Positions 7,666 through 16,531 of a stretch of DNA of 64,000 bases are shown here, piece by piece (position 1 is the stretch's first letter; the number at the start of each line of letters is the position of its first letter). A model generated the notes under the pieces. It was given only the letters and a program-made list of their open reading frames with translations. It had not been told where the DNA came from and did not search any database. The position numbers were made by a program, and so were the translations under genes. Source of the stretch: Streptomyces sp. NL15-2K. GTDB lineage: Bacteria; Actinomycetota; Actinomycetes; Streptomycetales; Streptomycetaceae. Where the stretch lies: assembly GCF_030551255.1 (NCBI RefSeq), contig NZ_CP130630.1:372001-436000 (forward strand), read 5' to 3'.

Positions 7666-8322
7666 CTAGGTGTCGAACGACTGCAGACGACTGATCGCCG
7701 CCACCGCGTCCACAACCGTCCGGTCGGCCCGCAACTCGCCTCTGGGCCAGGCGTGTTGCTCGCCGACCCACATGGTCCGGAGCCCGGCGGCCCGGCCGCC
7801 GGCGATGTCGTGCTCGGGATTGTCGCCGATCATCCAACCGCCTTCGGCCAAGGCACGACCGCACCGTTCAGCGGCCAGTTGGAAGATCTGGACGTCCGGC
7901 TTTCGGATGCCGACCTCGCCGGAGACGCAGCAGGCGTCCACCCGCTCCCTCAGCCCGGACCGTTCGATCTTCATCAACTGGTTGTCGGCCATGCCATTGC
8001 TGACGATGGCCACCCGCCAGCCCGACGCCCGCAACTGCGACAGACCGTCGAGCACGCGTGGCTCGCACCGCACCAGGTCCGGCATCCGGGCACGGAAGGC
8101 GGCCCACAATTCGTCGGCCGGTTCCACCAGCCCGAAGTGGTCCCGGACCGCGCGAAAGAACTGGTCACGCGGCCGGGCTCCCTGCCTGTCCGCGGCGATC
8201 AGCCAACGTGCCGCCTCGCCTCCGAGTTCGCGCTCGTCGGCGAACTCCCCCGCCCATACAGAAAACGCTAGCCGCCGGTCGACCAGGGTGTTGTCCAGAT
8301 CGAACAGGGCCAACCTCTGCAC
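7666..8322 (-). CDS. HAD superfamily hydrolase
   Basis: A 218-residue HAD phosphatase-like protein. Motif I is FDLDNTL (Asp8 and Asp10), motif II is IVSNG, motif III is the Lys in RKPDVQIF, and motif IV is IGDNPEHDI. Members transfer or hydrolyse phosphate on small molecules; this type (HAD-IA) often acts on sugar phosphates, nucleotides or halo-acids. The GTG at 8322 follows GGGAG by 9 bp; a TTG start at 8361 that would overlap the upstream TetR gene is the alternative. It is probably co-transcribed with that TetR gene. Confidence 0.87.
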   Translation of the reverse strand: MQRLALFDLDNTLVDRRLAFSVWAGEFADERELGGEAARWLIAADRQGARPRDQFFRAVRDHFGLVEPADELWAAFRARMPDLVRCEPRVLDGLSQLRASGWRVAIVSNGMADNQLMKIERSGLRERVDACCVSGEVGIRKPDVQIFQLAAERCGRALAEGGWMIGDNPEHDIAGGRAAGLRTMWVGEQHAWPRGELRADRTVVDAVAAISRLQSFDT

Positions 8323-8357
8323 AGGGCTCAACTCCCACTCAGATGCCTGGCCGGTGG

Positions 8358-8948
8358 TCAACGCGGACGGCGCAGCCCAGCGATGAGGAGTTCGACCAGT
8401 CGACGTGCGTCGTAGCGGGGATCGCTGTCCGCGCCGATGCAGAGGTTACCGACGCCGCGCATGAGTTGGTAGGCATCCACGTCGGAGCGGATCTCGCCGG
8501 CGACGGCTGCGGCTTCGAGCAGCTCGGCGCACACGGGCACGAGCCGGTCGAGGAAATAGGCGTGCAGCGTGTCGAAGCCGGCGTCGTCGGACTGCAGCAC
8601 GGCGGCGAGTCCGTGCTTGGTGACCAGGAAATCGACGAAGAGATCGATCCACTGCCCGAACGCGGCGTGCGGAGTCGCGCTGCTCGCGAGCAGGGCCGGC
8701 CCGGCCTCGGCACAGGCGTCGACCTGGTGCCGGTAGACGGCGATGATGAGATCCGCTCGCGTCGGGAAGTGGCGGTAGATCGTGCCCAGCCCGACGCCGG
8801 CCTTGGCCGCGATGTCACGTACCGGCGCTTCCACGCCGGACGTGACGAAGACCGCGGCGGCCGCGTCGAGCAGGGTCTCCTTGTTACGCCGGGCGTCCGC
8901 CCGCTTGGGCTGGGCTGTGGGCCCTGCGCCCTCGTCGCTGTCGTTCAC
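8358..8948 (-). CDS. TetR family transcriptional regulator
   Basis: A 196-residue TetR protein. The DNA-binding domain covers about residues 20-67: ETLLDAAAAVFVTSGVEAPV, then RDIAAKAGVGLGTIYRHFPT as the helix-turn-helix. The C-terminal half is an all-helical ligand-binding and dimerisation domain. Two palindromes lie directly upstream at 8984-8998 and 9007-9021, in the spacer shared with the divergent aldo-keto reductase gene, so it probably represses both itself and that reductase. Confidence 0.93.
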   Translation of the reverse strand: MNDSDEGAGPTAQPKRADARRNKETLLDAAAAVFVTSGVEAPVRDIAAKAGVGLGTIYRHFPTRADLIIAVYRHQVDACAEAGPALLASSATPHAAFGQWIDLFVDFLVTKHGLAAVLQSDDAGFDTLHAYFLDRLVPVCAELLEAAAVAGEIRSDVDAYQLMRGVGNLCIGADSDPRYDARRLVELLIAGLRRPR

Positions 8949-8983
8949 CGCGCCGCTCCCTCCGCCTACCGAGGCTTGCTAAA

Positions 8984-8998
8984 CGGAACAACGTTCCG
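8984..8998. promoter_or_regulatory. TetR operator copy 1
   Basis: CGGAACAACGTTCCG is a perfect 6-bp inverted repeat with a 3-bp spacer. Together with the copy at 9007-9021 (centre-to-centre 23 bp, about two helical turns) it forms a tandem operator between the TetR gene and the aldo-keto reductase. Confidence 0.8.
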
Positions 8999-9006
8999 TA
9001 TGTTTC

Positions 9007-9021
9007 CGGAACAAGGTTCCG
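9007..9021. promoter_or_regulatory. TetR operator copy 2
   Basis: CGGAACAAGGTTCCG has the same arms as copy 1 and differs only at the central spacer. Being on the same helix face as copy 1, it suits binding by two TetR dimers. Confidence 0.8.
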
Positions 9022-9104
9022 CTTGCTCATGATGACAGAGCGGGGGACCGACAACCAAGCCACGCGTTGACACCACGCTTCATCCGCAACGGAGGAACAC
9101 GGTC

Positions 9105-10124
9105 ATGCAGTACCGCACCTTGGGCCGCACCGGTGTACAGGTCAGCTCCCTCGCGCTCGGCGCGATGAACTTCGGCAAGATCGGACGCACCACCCAGGTC
9201 GAGGCCACCGCCATCGTCGACGCCGCTCTCGAGGGCGGGATCAACCTCATCGACACCGCCGACATGTACAGCGACGGCGAGTCGGAAGAGCTGGTCGGCA
9301 AAGCCATCGCCGGCCGCCGCGACGACATCGTGCTGGCCACGAAGGCGGGCATGCCCATGGGCGACGAGCGCAACCATCGGGGCAGCTCACGCCGCTGGCT
9401 GGTCACCGAGCTGGACAACAGCCTGCGCCGGCTCGGTGTCGATCACGTCGATCTCTACCAGGTCCACCGGTGGGACCCGAGCACCAGCGACGAGGAGACG
9501 CTGTCGGCTCTGACCGACCTGCAGCGCGCGGGAAAGATCCGCTACTTCGGCTCCTCGACCTTCCCGGCGTACCGCATCGTGCAAGCTCAGTGGGCCGCCC
9601 GCGAGTATCACCTGAGCCGTTACGTCACCGAACAGCCCAGTTACTCGATCCTGCAGCGCGGGATCGAGAGCCATGTGCTCCCCGTGACCGAGCAGTACGG
9701 GCTCGGTGTCCTGGTGTGGAGCCCGCTGGCCTCGGGCTGGCTGTCGGGAGCGATCCGCGAGGGCCAGGAAATCACCACCAGCCGCTCGACGTTCATGCCG
9801 GAGCGCTTCGACACCGCCACCCCGTTCAACCGGGCCAGGCTCGACGCCGTCGAGCAGCTGGCCAAGGTCGCCGACGAGGCCGGCCTGACGATGATCCAGC
9901 TCGCGCTCGGTTTCGTGACCGCGCATCCCGCCGTGACCAGCGCGCTCATCGGCCCCCGCACGCCGGCCCACCTGCACTCGCAACTCGCCGCCGCTGACAC
10001 CGTGCTCTCCGCCGACGTACTCGACGCGATCGACGCGATCGTCGCCCCCGGCACGGACCTGGCCGCGCACGAGAAGTACGACACTCCGCCCGCGCTGCTC
10101 GACCCGTCACTGCGGCGCCGCTGA
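9105..10124 (+). CDS. Aldo/keto reductase
   Basis: A 339-residue aldo/keto reductase (TIM barrel, NADPH-dependent). The catalytic tetrad is visible: Asp50 and Tyr55 in LIDTADMYSDG, Lys80 in LATKAG, and His121 in YQVHRWD. It reduces aldehydes or ketones to alcohols; substrate unknown. It is divergent from the TetR gene and its promoter overlaps two TetR-type palindromes, so it is probably the main target of that repressor. The ATG is preceded by GGAGGAA. A luciferase-like oxidoreductase gene follows on the same strand. Confidence 0.93.
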   Translation: MQYRTLGRTGVQVSSLALGAMNFGKIGRTTQVEATAIVDAALEGGINLIDTADMYSDGESEELVGKAIAGRRDDIVLATKAGMPMGDERNHRGSSRRWLVTELDNSLRRLGVDHVDLYQVHRWDPSTSDEETLSALTDLQRAGKIRYFGSSTFPAYRIVQAQWAAREYHLSRYVTEQPSYSILQRGIESHVLPVTEQYGLGVLVWSPLASGWLSGAIREGQEITTSRSTFMPERFDTATPFNRARLDAVEQLAKVADEAGLTMIQLALGFVTAHPAVTSALIGPRTPAHLHSQLAAADTVLSADVLDAIDAIVAPGTDLAAHEKYDTPPALLDPSLRRR

Positions 10125-10273
10125 TTCCCCGAGAGGCAGCGCCCACATCCTCTCCCGCAGCCCCCGAACCGACGGGAATCGCGCGGGTGAACGCTACGTC
10201 ATCGCCGCAATCGACTGACCCCCGGCAGCACACCACAGTCGGCGCCGCCCGTGCTGAAAGGACCAACAGCTCG

Positions 10274-11149
10274 ATGCCACACACGTCCCGGCCTCGTTTC
10301 GGGATCATGACCGCCCCCATGCAGGTCGACTACCACGACGTCCTGCGGGTCTGGCGAGAGGCGGACATGATCCCGGAGATCGAGCACGCATGGTTGTTCG
10401 ACCACCTCATGCCGATCGGCGGTGACCCGGACGGACCGACCCACGAAGGCTGGACCCTGCTCTCGGCCCTCGCCGCCCACACCCGGCGCCTGCGGCTCGG
10501 GGTGCTGGTGACCAGTAACCGGTTCCGGCCGCCCGCGATGCTGGCCAAGATCGCCACGACCGTCGACATCGTCTCCGGTGGACGGCTCGACTTCGGCATC
10601 GGCGTCGGCTCACGGCCCAGCCCTCCCCTGGCCCGGCGCGAGTACGCGGCACACGGCCTGCCCTTCCACGACACCGCACACGCCGTGGGGAGTCTCGCCG
10701 AAGCCTGCGCGGTGATCCGGCGGTTATGGACCGAGGACAAGCCGTTCGACTTCCACGGCACCTACCACCACCTCACCGGAGCATTCGGCAACCCCAAACC
10801 CGTCCAGCGCCCCCACCCGCCGATCCTCATCGGCGGACGCTCGTCCGCGACACTGCGCGTGGTCGCCGAGCACGCCGACATGTGGAACATCCCGGGCGGC
10901 GACATCGACGACGTCGTCGACCGCAGCGCACTGCTGGACCGCTACTGCGCCGAGATCGACCGCGACCCCGCCTCGGTCACCCGCTCGATCCACCTGCCCG
11001 TCTCCTACGACCAGCCCCGTGTCACCCAGGACGCGATCCGCGACGCTGTCGACGCGGGCTTCCGGCACATCGTCCTCGGACTGCCGGCGCCATACCCCGC
11101 CGAGGTCGCACGGTGGGTCACCGACGAGCTCATCAGCACGTCGGCCTGA
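10274..11149 (+). CDS. LLM class (luciferase-like) flavin-dependent oxidoreductase
   Basis: This 291-residue protein is a luciferase-like (F420- or FMN-dependent) oxidoreductase. Visible family features are FGIMTAPMQVDYHD at the start, the RLRLGVLVTSNRFRPPAML loop, GGRLDFGIGVGS, and RPHPPILIGG. Actinobacterial members often use coenzyme F420. The ATG at 10274 follows AAAGGA; an upstream GTG at 10187 is possible but less well placed. It follows the aldo-keto reductase by 149 bp and may share its regulation by the TetR protein. Confidence 0.87.
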   Translation: MPHTSRPRFGIMTAPMQVDYHDVLRVWREADMIPEIEHAWLFDHLMPIGGDPDGPTHEGWTLLSALAAHTRRLRLGVLVTSNRFRPPAMLAKIATTVDIVSGGRLDFGIGVGSRPSPPLARREYAAHGLPFHDTAHAVGSLAEACAVIRRLWTEDKPFDFHGTYHHLTGAFGNPKPVQRPHPPILIGGRSSATLRVVAEHADMWNIPGGDIDDVVDRSALLDRYCAEIDRDPASVTRSIHLPVSYDQPRVTQDAIRDAVDAGFRHIVLGLPAPYPAEVARWVTDELISTSA

Positions 11150-11425
11150 ACACCTTGCAGTACTAGTGATCGGTGGCCGGCCGACGAGCGCTGAGCTGGG
11201 CCGGTTTCGGCGTGAGCACCACTGGCCGGTGGCTGATCGTCAGGTACGCGTTCTCCTCCGTGAGGCGCTCTTGGTTCGAGTGGAGGTGGTTCACGCTCCA
11301 GCAGGGGGACGATTCGGCGGCGGTAGAAGCCGTGGCATCGGTCCCCCTGTTGGTACGGGGCCGTCTCCCCAACGCGGTGTTCGAGCCGGCTACGTGCAGA
11401 TGATGACGACGAGAATGCAGCTTTT
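11150..11425. other. Gap without a supported gene
   Basis: Short open frames on both strands lack ribosome binding sites and recognisable products. Nothing is supported here. Confidence 0.4.
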
Positions 11426-11623
11426 CTAGTGGTCATGGCCGTGGTCATGGCCGTGATCGTGGCCGTCGGTCGGGCTCGACTGGGCAGCCGTGGCCTTGGC
11501 GGCGGCGTGAGGGGCGGGTACCGCGGCGGAGGCCACTGTCGCAGGCGCTGCCGAGAGCGCGAGGGCCAGGGCGGCACTGACCGCGAATCGCCGGGCAACG
11601 GACTTCTTGGGTGTGATGTTCAT
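11426..11623 (-). CDS. Small secreted protein with a His-rich tail
   Basis: A 65-residue protein with a signal peptide (basic start, then AVSAALALALSAAPATVASA) and a C-terminal tail of repeated HDHGHD units. After processing only about 40 residues remain, rich in Ala, His and Asp. Such tails bind Ni, Co, Cu or Zn in other small proteins; metal storage or buffering outside the membrane is an inference. The ATG at 11623 is preferred because the basic n-region begins there; an in-frame ATG lies 10 codons upstream. No partner gene is evident. Confidence 0.6.
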   Translation of the reverse strand: MNITPKKSVARRFAVSAALALALSAAPATVASAAVPAPHAAAKATAAQSSPTDGHDHGHDHGHDH

Positions 11624-11836
11624 GAAGTCACCATGCACATCCTTTTGGACCATTGCGCGCCGAGATCGGCTTATCGGCGAATCGCCGCATCGCCCAGTCC
11701 CGCTGCAGCCGAGCCTTGTCTGATCCGGGCACCGGGCTCGTTCGAGTCACGGCCACACCGCAGCGGACCATGACCACATTCCAGGTACCCGCACCTGGCC
11801 TGGGTGCAGGGTGCGTCGGTGCATGGACGCCGGAGT

Positions 11837-13027
11837 TCATGTTCCCGCCCGGGAGGTCTCCGGGGGGACGGCCGGGGCGTTCGGCCGCCCGGTGCCGGCC
11901 GAGTGCCGGCACCGCGCACCGACCACGACCGCGAGCAGGCAGAGCATCGCGGCGTCCTTGAACGCCCGGCGTTCGGGCGCCTCCAGCAGGGGCCAGGCGA
12001 ACGCGGGGACCTGGGGCAACAAGGCGATCCAGAACCAGGGCGAGCGGGGAGCGCTCCCCGGTACGCCCGCCGAGGCGAGCAACGGCAGCAGCGGCACCAG
12101 GGCGTAGTGGAGGAACGCGGGCCGCGAGACGAGGAAGGTGGCGAACATCAGCATGGCGGCGGTCTCCACCAGCCGCGCGCGGGGGTCACCGCCGCCATGC
12201 CAGCGCCGCCGGGCGAGCAGCAGTCCCGCCCCGGCCAGGCCGAGAGCTGCCGCAGTGGCGATCCAGACCGGAACGGAGAGCCGGGGCAGGACGGTGACCA
12301 GTGAGGCGTCGTAGGGGCGGGCGAAGTCGTCCTGCCCGCGCAGCAGGAAGGGCAGGACGCGAGTGAGGAAGAGGTCGGGCCGGGGCATGGCCAGCGCCGC
12401 CGTGACGGAGGCGACGAGCGGGAGCAGGACAACGGCGGCGGCTCCCCTCCAGGCCCGCGCGAGGAGAAAGAGCAGCAGGAGCGGGGCGAGCATGGGTTTC
12501 AGCGCGATGGCGAACCCGGTCACCACCCCCGCGGCCGTCCAGCGCCCGCGGGCGGCGAACAGCAGGGCGAGCGGCATCAGTGCCACCGAGGAGGCGGTCC
12601 AGTTGGCAAGGACGACCACGCTCCAGAACGGCATGAGGTAGGCGAGTCCACCGGCGACGAGTACGGCCAGGCGGCTGTGCGCGGGCACGCCGAAGATCCG
12701 CAGGGCGAGCAGCCAGCCGGTGAGGACCAGGGCGGCGGCGATACAGGGACCGGCCACGCGCAGGACCCGGTCGTCGAGCAGCGCCTCGGGCACGGCGGCG
12801 AGCACGCTGCTGGGCAGGTACAGGAAACGCGGGTTGGTGTAGGGAGATCGGCCGTCGAGGAAGGTGCGGGCGGCGGCCACTACGAAGGTGTTGTCCAGGC
12901 CGGGACGGGGGACGGTGGTGGCTCGGTGGACCATGACCGCGAGCAGCGCGACGACGGCCAGCCGGGCCGGGAGTGAGGCGCGTTGGTGCAGCCAGGGAGT
13001 GACGGCGGGGGGATCGTCGGGGTCCAC
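11837..13027 (-). CDS. GT87/DUF2029-like polytopic membrane protein, probable polyprenyl-linked sugar transferase
   Basis: A 396-residue protein with about ten transmembrane segments. The first external loop contains RPGLDNTFVVAAARTFLDG and PYTNPRFLYLPS, the pattern of GT-C glycosyltransferases of the DUF2029/GT87 type, where an acidic loop after the first helix is catalytic. These enzymes use polyprenyl-phosphate sugars outside the membrane. The GTG start is the first in the frame. It stands alone, with about 1 kb of apparently non-coding DNA upstream. Confidence 0.78.
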   Translation of the reverse strand: MDPDDPPAVTPWLHQRASLPARLAVVALLAVMVHRATTVPRPGLDNTFVVAAARTFLDGRSPYTNPRFLYLPSSVLAAVPEALLDDRVLRVAGPCIAAALVLTGWLLALRIFGVPAHSRLAVLVAGGLAYLMPFWSVVVLANWTASSVALMPLALLFAARGRWTAAGVVTGFAIALKPMLAPLLLLFLLARAWRGAAAVVLLPLVASVTAALAMPRPDLFLTRVLPFLLRGQDDFARPYDASLVTVLPRLSVPVWIATAAALGLAGAGLLLARRRWHGGGDPRARLVETAAMLMFATFLVSRPAFLHYALVPLLPLLASAGVPGSAPRSPWFWIALLPQVPAFAWPLLEAPERRAFKDAAMLCLLAVVVGARCRHSAGTGRPNAPAVPPETSRAGT

Positions 13028-13448
13028 GCCCGTATCCTAAGCTGATGGATCGTCACATCTCGTGATGACGCGGGGCAGGGTGAACCGGGGCGAACGCACG
13101 CCGCGCTGTCTCGAACTCGCTCACGAATCCGACACGACACACACCTTCGAGGACCGGCGAACGTTTCACAGTCGCAGCACCGGACGCCCGGCCACGACCG
13201 CGCTCTGGGCCGGCGTCCGCAGCCGCTCCGGGTCAACCGAGGTCCGATTGTGCCGTGGTGAAGTGCTGATGGGCACCGTCCAGTTCGAGCACGCGCCCGA
13301 GGTGCGTCACCGCGCACGGCAGGCCGCGCCCTCGTCGCTTACTGCCTCAACCGGCCTCCCCCACTGGCGTGCCTCAGCTCACAGCCACCATCGCGTCAGG
13401 GCGGAACAACTCAAGGCCGACAACCGTTCATCTACATGTGGCTGCGGA

Positions 13449-13463
13449 GGGGACAGTGTCCCC
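13449..13463. repeat. Perfect short palindrome
   Basis: GGGGACAGTGTCCCC has 7-bp perfect arms around one base. It lies in the gene-free stretch and could be a protein-binding site; the target gene is not evident. Confidence 0.4.
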
Positions 13464-13558
13464 GGGCCTCACCGCCAGCCCGTGGGGACGATCGTTCGGC
13501 TGAAGCCCCACGGAGCCTTTCGCCGCGAGGCGACCGCCCTCCGTACGTCACGACCGCA

Positions 13559-13596
13559 GCGGCCCCGGCTGGTCTCCCCCGTCCAGCCGGGGCTGC
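13559..13596. terminator. Strong hairpin in the gene-free stretch
   Basis: Arms GCGGCCCCGGCTGG and CCAGCCGGGGCTGC pair over 14 bp (one G-U) around a 10-nt loop. It may be a terminator or part of an unrecognised RNA; there is no T-tract. Confidence 0.45.
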
Positions 13597-14084
13597 TCGC
13601 GTCAGGGACGCCGCCGGCCGGCCCCGGCCGGGTTCAGCCGTCGCCGGCGACCGGCGGTGGCTGCGTCGCCGAGCTCGGACATCTGAGGGCGACTCGTCCC
13701 CACCTCGAATTCATGACCGGAGCAAGTTGGAACCCTGTCGATGACGGCACTGAACGCCGCTCCAGCCGGCGTGGCGGCGGCGGGTGACAATCATGGTGTC
13801 GCGCTCATGCCGCCCGGGGTGTCGACGAGTTGACCAGGGGCCGCGGGTCGCGGCGTGGAAGCTGTCTCCTCCCCCGGTCAAAGCGCCCCGTATCCAGCGG
13901 CCGTGGGGACATGAACTGAACCATGGACGTGCTCGAGGGAAACAACATGCTCCAGTTGTCCGTACTATCGCTATGACCGGGCACTGTGCACGGGATATCG
14001 CTGCTGCCCCGCAGACATCAACCCGGGACAGCACAAACGTGTGACAGGCCCTTCGCCTCGAACCGAGGAAAGGTTGTGCACCCC

Positions 14085-14762
14085 ATGTCCGAGAACATCT
14101 CCGCCACCGAACTGACGTCGCAGTACACCGCTCAAGTGAAAGCCGACCTCGAACGCAACACCAAGGAACAAGAACGTCTCAGCGCGGAAATCGCCGCACT
14201 GCAGGACCAGTTGGCGGCCCTGCAGCGTGACCACACGGTGCTCGTCAGCATTCAGCGAGCGATCGAAGTCGCACCGGCTCCCGCAGAGCCTGCGGCCCAG
14301 TCGGACAGCGTCGCGGTGCCCGCTCCCCGCAAGGAGACGACCACCAAGTCCGGCACAGGCAAGCGGACCCGGACGAAGAAGGCTGCTGCCCAGCCCCGTC
14401 GAGCCACGGCCGGTAAGTCGACCGCCGAGAAGAACGCGGGTAAAACGGAGGCCGCGAAGAACGCGGGTAAGACGGAGGCCGCGAAGTCGGCACAGCCCAA
14501 GCTGGTCGACCTGGTCCGCCGCCACCTCACCGAGCAGGGCGAACCGCGCTCATCAGCGGAGATCGCCACAGCCCTCGGCCAGGCCCATCCCGAACGCAAC
14601 ATCAAGGCAACCGTGGTGCGCACCACCCTCGAAGGGCTGGTCGCCCGGAACCAGGCTCAGCGCACCAAGCAGGGCACATCCGTGTTCTACACCGCTCCCG
14701 ACGGGCCGGGGCAGACCGCACCCGCGCAGAGCGGGGAACAGGCCGTAAAGGCTGATGCCTGA
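14085..14762 (+). CDS. Coiled-coil, Lys/Ala-rich and winged-helix protein
   Basis: This 225-residue protein has three parts. Residues 10-60 form a coiled coil (TKEQERLSAEIAALQDQLAA). Residues 75-135 are Lys/Ala/Thr-rich and include a tandem duplication of KNAGKTEAA, resembling histone H1-like tails. Residues 140-205 look like a small winged helix (KLVDLVRRHLTEQGEPRSSA, then TVVRTTLEGLVARNQAQR). DNA binding, perhaps nucleoid-associated or regulatory, is inferred; I cannot name the family. The ATG follows GAGGAAAGG. No operon partners. Confidence 0.75.
   Translation: MSENISATELTSQYTAQVKADLERNTKEQERLSAEIAALQDQLAALQRDHTVLVSIQRAIEVAPAPAEPAAQSDSVAVPAPRKETTTKSGTGKRTRTKKAAAQPRRATAGKSTAEKNAGKTEAAKNAGKTEAAKSAQPKLVDLVRRHLTEQGEPRSSAEIATALGQAHPERNIKATVVRTTLEGLVARNQAQRTKQGTSVFYTAPDGPGQTAPAQSGEQAVKADA
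14434..14487 (+). repeat. Tandem 27-bp repeat inside the winged-helix gene
   Basis: Two nearly identical 27-bp units encode KNAGKTEAA twice in the basic linker. The copies differ by a single synonymous change, indicating a recent duplication. Confidence 0.8.
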
Positions 14763-14844
14763 CACCGTCGGACACACGCCGTGACTTCCCGGTGGGCAAG
14801 CGGCCTCGGCCACGGCGCTGCCCGGTCCACGTGCTCGGGAGTGG

Positions 14845-15519
14845 TCATCGTGTGCCCTCCGGGGGGCGGCGCTCCGCTGTGCCGAGGATGTGCGTGGCCG
14901 CCGGGGAGGGCAGGCGGGTCTCGGGGAAGGGGAACTTCTCCATCGATGTGATGGTGAACCCGGCGGCGGCGATGGCGGATCGGGTGTCGCGCCCGGTGTG
15001 GCAGCCGCCCATCAGCAGGGGCCAGACGGTGGCGTCCAGCGCGCGCTGGACGCGGCGCATGGCGGGTGAGTCGGCGCGTACGTGCTCGAAGAAGCGGAGC
15101 TGTCCGCCGGGTCGCAGGACACGGTGGATCTCGGTGAGCGCAGCCTGCGCGTCGGCCACCGAGCACAGGGTCAGGCAGACGACGGCCGCGTCGAACGAGG
15201 CGTCCTCTACCGGCAGTTGCTCAGCGACCCCGTCGGTCACCTCCACCGGCGCCGGGGCCGTGGCGGCGGCCTGCTCGGCCAGCGCGCGCAGGCGCGGCTC
15301 CGGTTCGACGGCCAGTACCCGCGTCACCTCCGGCGGGTAGTGCGAAAAGTTCAGCCCGTTGCCCGCGCCGATCTCGACGACCTCGCCGGTCAGGCCGGAC
15401 AGCAGGCGCTTGCGGTGTTCCGTGATGCCGGCCTTGTCCAGGGCGGGGCCGGCGATCTTGGCATAGAAGCGGGCGAAGAGCGGATGGGGCCGGACAGGCT
15501 GCCTGGTCCGAGTGGTCAT
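14845..15519 (-). CDS. Class I SAM-dependent methyltransferase
   Basis: A 224-residue Rossmann-fold methyltransferase. Motif I is [14 protein letters not shown] at about residues 48-61, motif II is VLAVEPEP, and the post-core region has [13 protein letters not shown]. The EHVRADSP and [10 protein letters not shown] segments recall the UbiE/METTL7-like group. It transfers a methyl group from S-adenosylmethionine to a small substrate that is not predictable. It is transcribed convergently with the winged-helix gene; no partner is evident. Confidence 0.88.
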   Translation of the reverse strand: MTTRTRQPVRPHPLFARFYAKIAGPALDKAGITEHRKRLLSGLTGEVVEIGAGNGLNFSHYPPEVTRVLAVEPEPRLRALAEQAAATAPAPVEVTDGVAEQLPVEDASFDAAVVCLTLCSVADAQAALTEIHRVLRPGGQLRFFEHVRADSPAMRRVQRALDATVWPLLMGGCHTGRDTRSAIAAAGFTITSMEKFPFPETRLPSPAATHILGTAERRPPEGTR

Positions 15520-15791
15520 GGCTGGTCACCGTCCTCTTCGTCGGCGGGTCCCTGAGGGCTGCCATGCTGTGCGGAGGTCATACATGGTGAAGTCCCTTCA
15601 CGGTATGCCCGAGGAGGCCGCCGCTCACAGCTGGGCGCGATCCAGGCCGGCCTGGAAACGGTGATCGCGCGACTGCGCGCCGTCGATCAGGCGCAGCCGG
15701 TAGTGTCCGGCGCCCGGAGCACCTCGTCGAACCGGAGGCTGCTCCCGTTTCGTGCCGTCTCCCACCGTCCGGGATACCCACCTCGGTCACA

Positions 15792-15805
15792 GGACGCTAG
15801 CGTCC
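15792..15805. promoter_or_regulatory. Perfect palindrome ahead of the DNA repair gene
   Basis: GGACGCTAGCGTCC is a perfect 14-bp palindrome ending 6 bp before the start codon of the alkylation repair gene. It could be an operator; it also overlaps where a ribosome binding site would be expected, and no good one is seen. Confidence 0.45.
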
Positions 15806-15811
15806 GTCACC

Positions 15812-16525
15812 ATGACGACTGGCCCCCTGAAGGAATTGCGGTCCGAGCTGAGGGATCATGCGGCGCCCCATGTCCGCGCGCAGCTGGAGCGGGTGCTCAG
15901 CCCCGCGGCCGACGACGAGCTGCTCGGCGTACGCGTTCCGGTGATGCGCGAACTCGCCCGGCGATACCGGGAGTTGTCGCTGGAGGGCGTGGACGTTCTG
16001 CTGCACAGCCGGGTGCACGAGGAGCGGTTCGCCGGTCTGCTGGTCCTGGCCGAGCAGGTGCGGAGCGCACAGGGCGCTGACCTTGAGGCACTGGTCGATT
16101 TCTATGTGGCGCGCACCGAATGCGTGGACAACTGGGATCTGGTGGACGCTTCCGCGCATGTGGTTCTGGGGCCGTGGCTCCTGGACGGACCGCCGGACGC
16201 GCTGGACGCGCTGGACGTGCTGGACGAGCTGGCCGGGTCGGACTGGCTGTGGGACCGCAGGATCGCCATGCTGGCCACGCTGGCGCTGATCCGCGCCGGC
16301 CGCTTCGAGTCGACCTTCCGGCTTGTCCTCAGGCTGCGCCGGGATCCGGAGCCGCTGATCCACAAGGCGTCTGGGTGGATGCTGAGGGAGATCGGCCGCC
16401 GCGACGAGCAGGCGATGGTGGACTTCCTCGACCGGAATCTCGCCGGGCTGCCGCGGATCACTGTGCGGTACGCGACCGAGCGCCTGGCGCCGGACGAGCG
16501 GGCCCGTTTCGTGAAGACGCGTTGA
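15812..16525 (+). CDS. DNA alkylation repair protein (AlkD-like HEAT fold)
   Basis: This 237-residue all-helical protein matches the AlkD/AlkC DNA alkylation repair family: GVRVPVMRELARRYRE near residue 40, ARTECVDNWDLVDASAHVVLG with the conserved Trp-Asp pair, WDRRIAMLATLALI, and KASGWMLREIGRRD. AlkD is a DNA glycosylase that removes bulky or positively charged alkylated bases by wrapping the helix in HEAT-like repeats. The ATG at 15812 is chosen because the family N-terminus starts there. An ArsR/SRPBCC pair follows on the same strand within 7 bp. Confidence 0.9.
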   Translation: MTTGPLKELRSELRDHAAPHVRAQLERVLSPAADDELLGVRVPVMRELARRYRELSLEGVDVLLHSRVHEERFAGLLVLAEQVRSAQGADLEALVDFYVARTECVDNWDLVDASAHVVLGPWLLDGPPDALDALDVLDELAGSDWLWDRRIAMLATLALIRAGRFESTFRLVLRLRRDPEPLIHKASGWMLREIGRRDEQAMVDFLDRNLAGLPRITVRYATERLAPDERARFVKTR

Positions 16526-16531
16526 GGCCTG

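Larger units (their letters stand above)
13028..14084. other. 1-kb stretch without a supported gene
   Basis: No open frame here has convincing codon use, a ribosome binding site or a recognisable product. The stretch contains two strong secondary structures, annotated separately, and the promoter region of the coiled-coil winged-helix gene at 14085. No tRNA was recognised. Confidence 0.5.

Noticed and set aside
7392..7715. Minus-strand frame containing GVSRPIVFDHFGTR, like a TetR recognition helix
   Set aside because: The rest of the TetR domain is absent before and after it; one short motif is not enough to call a gene or remnant.
11163..11372. 69-residue minus-strand frame
   Set aside because: No ribosome binding site or family; composition is not convincing.
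13711..13740. Sequence resembling a tRNA T-arm (GGTTCCAAC on the minus strand)
   Set aside because: No acceptor stem, anticodon arm or cloverleaf could be built around it.
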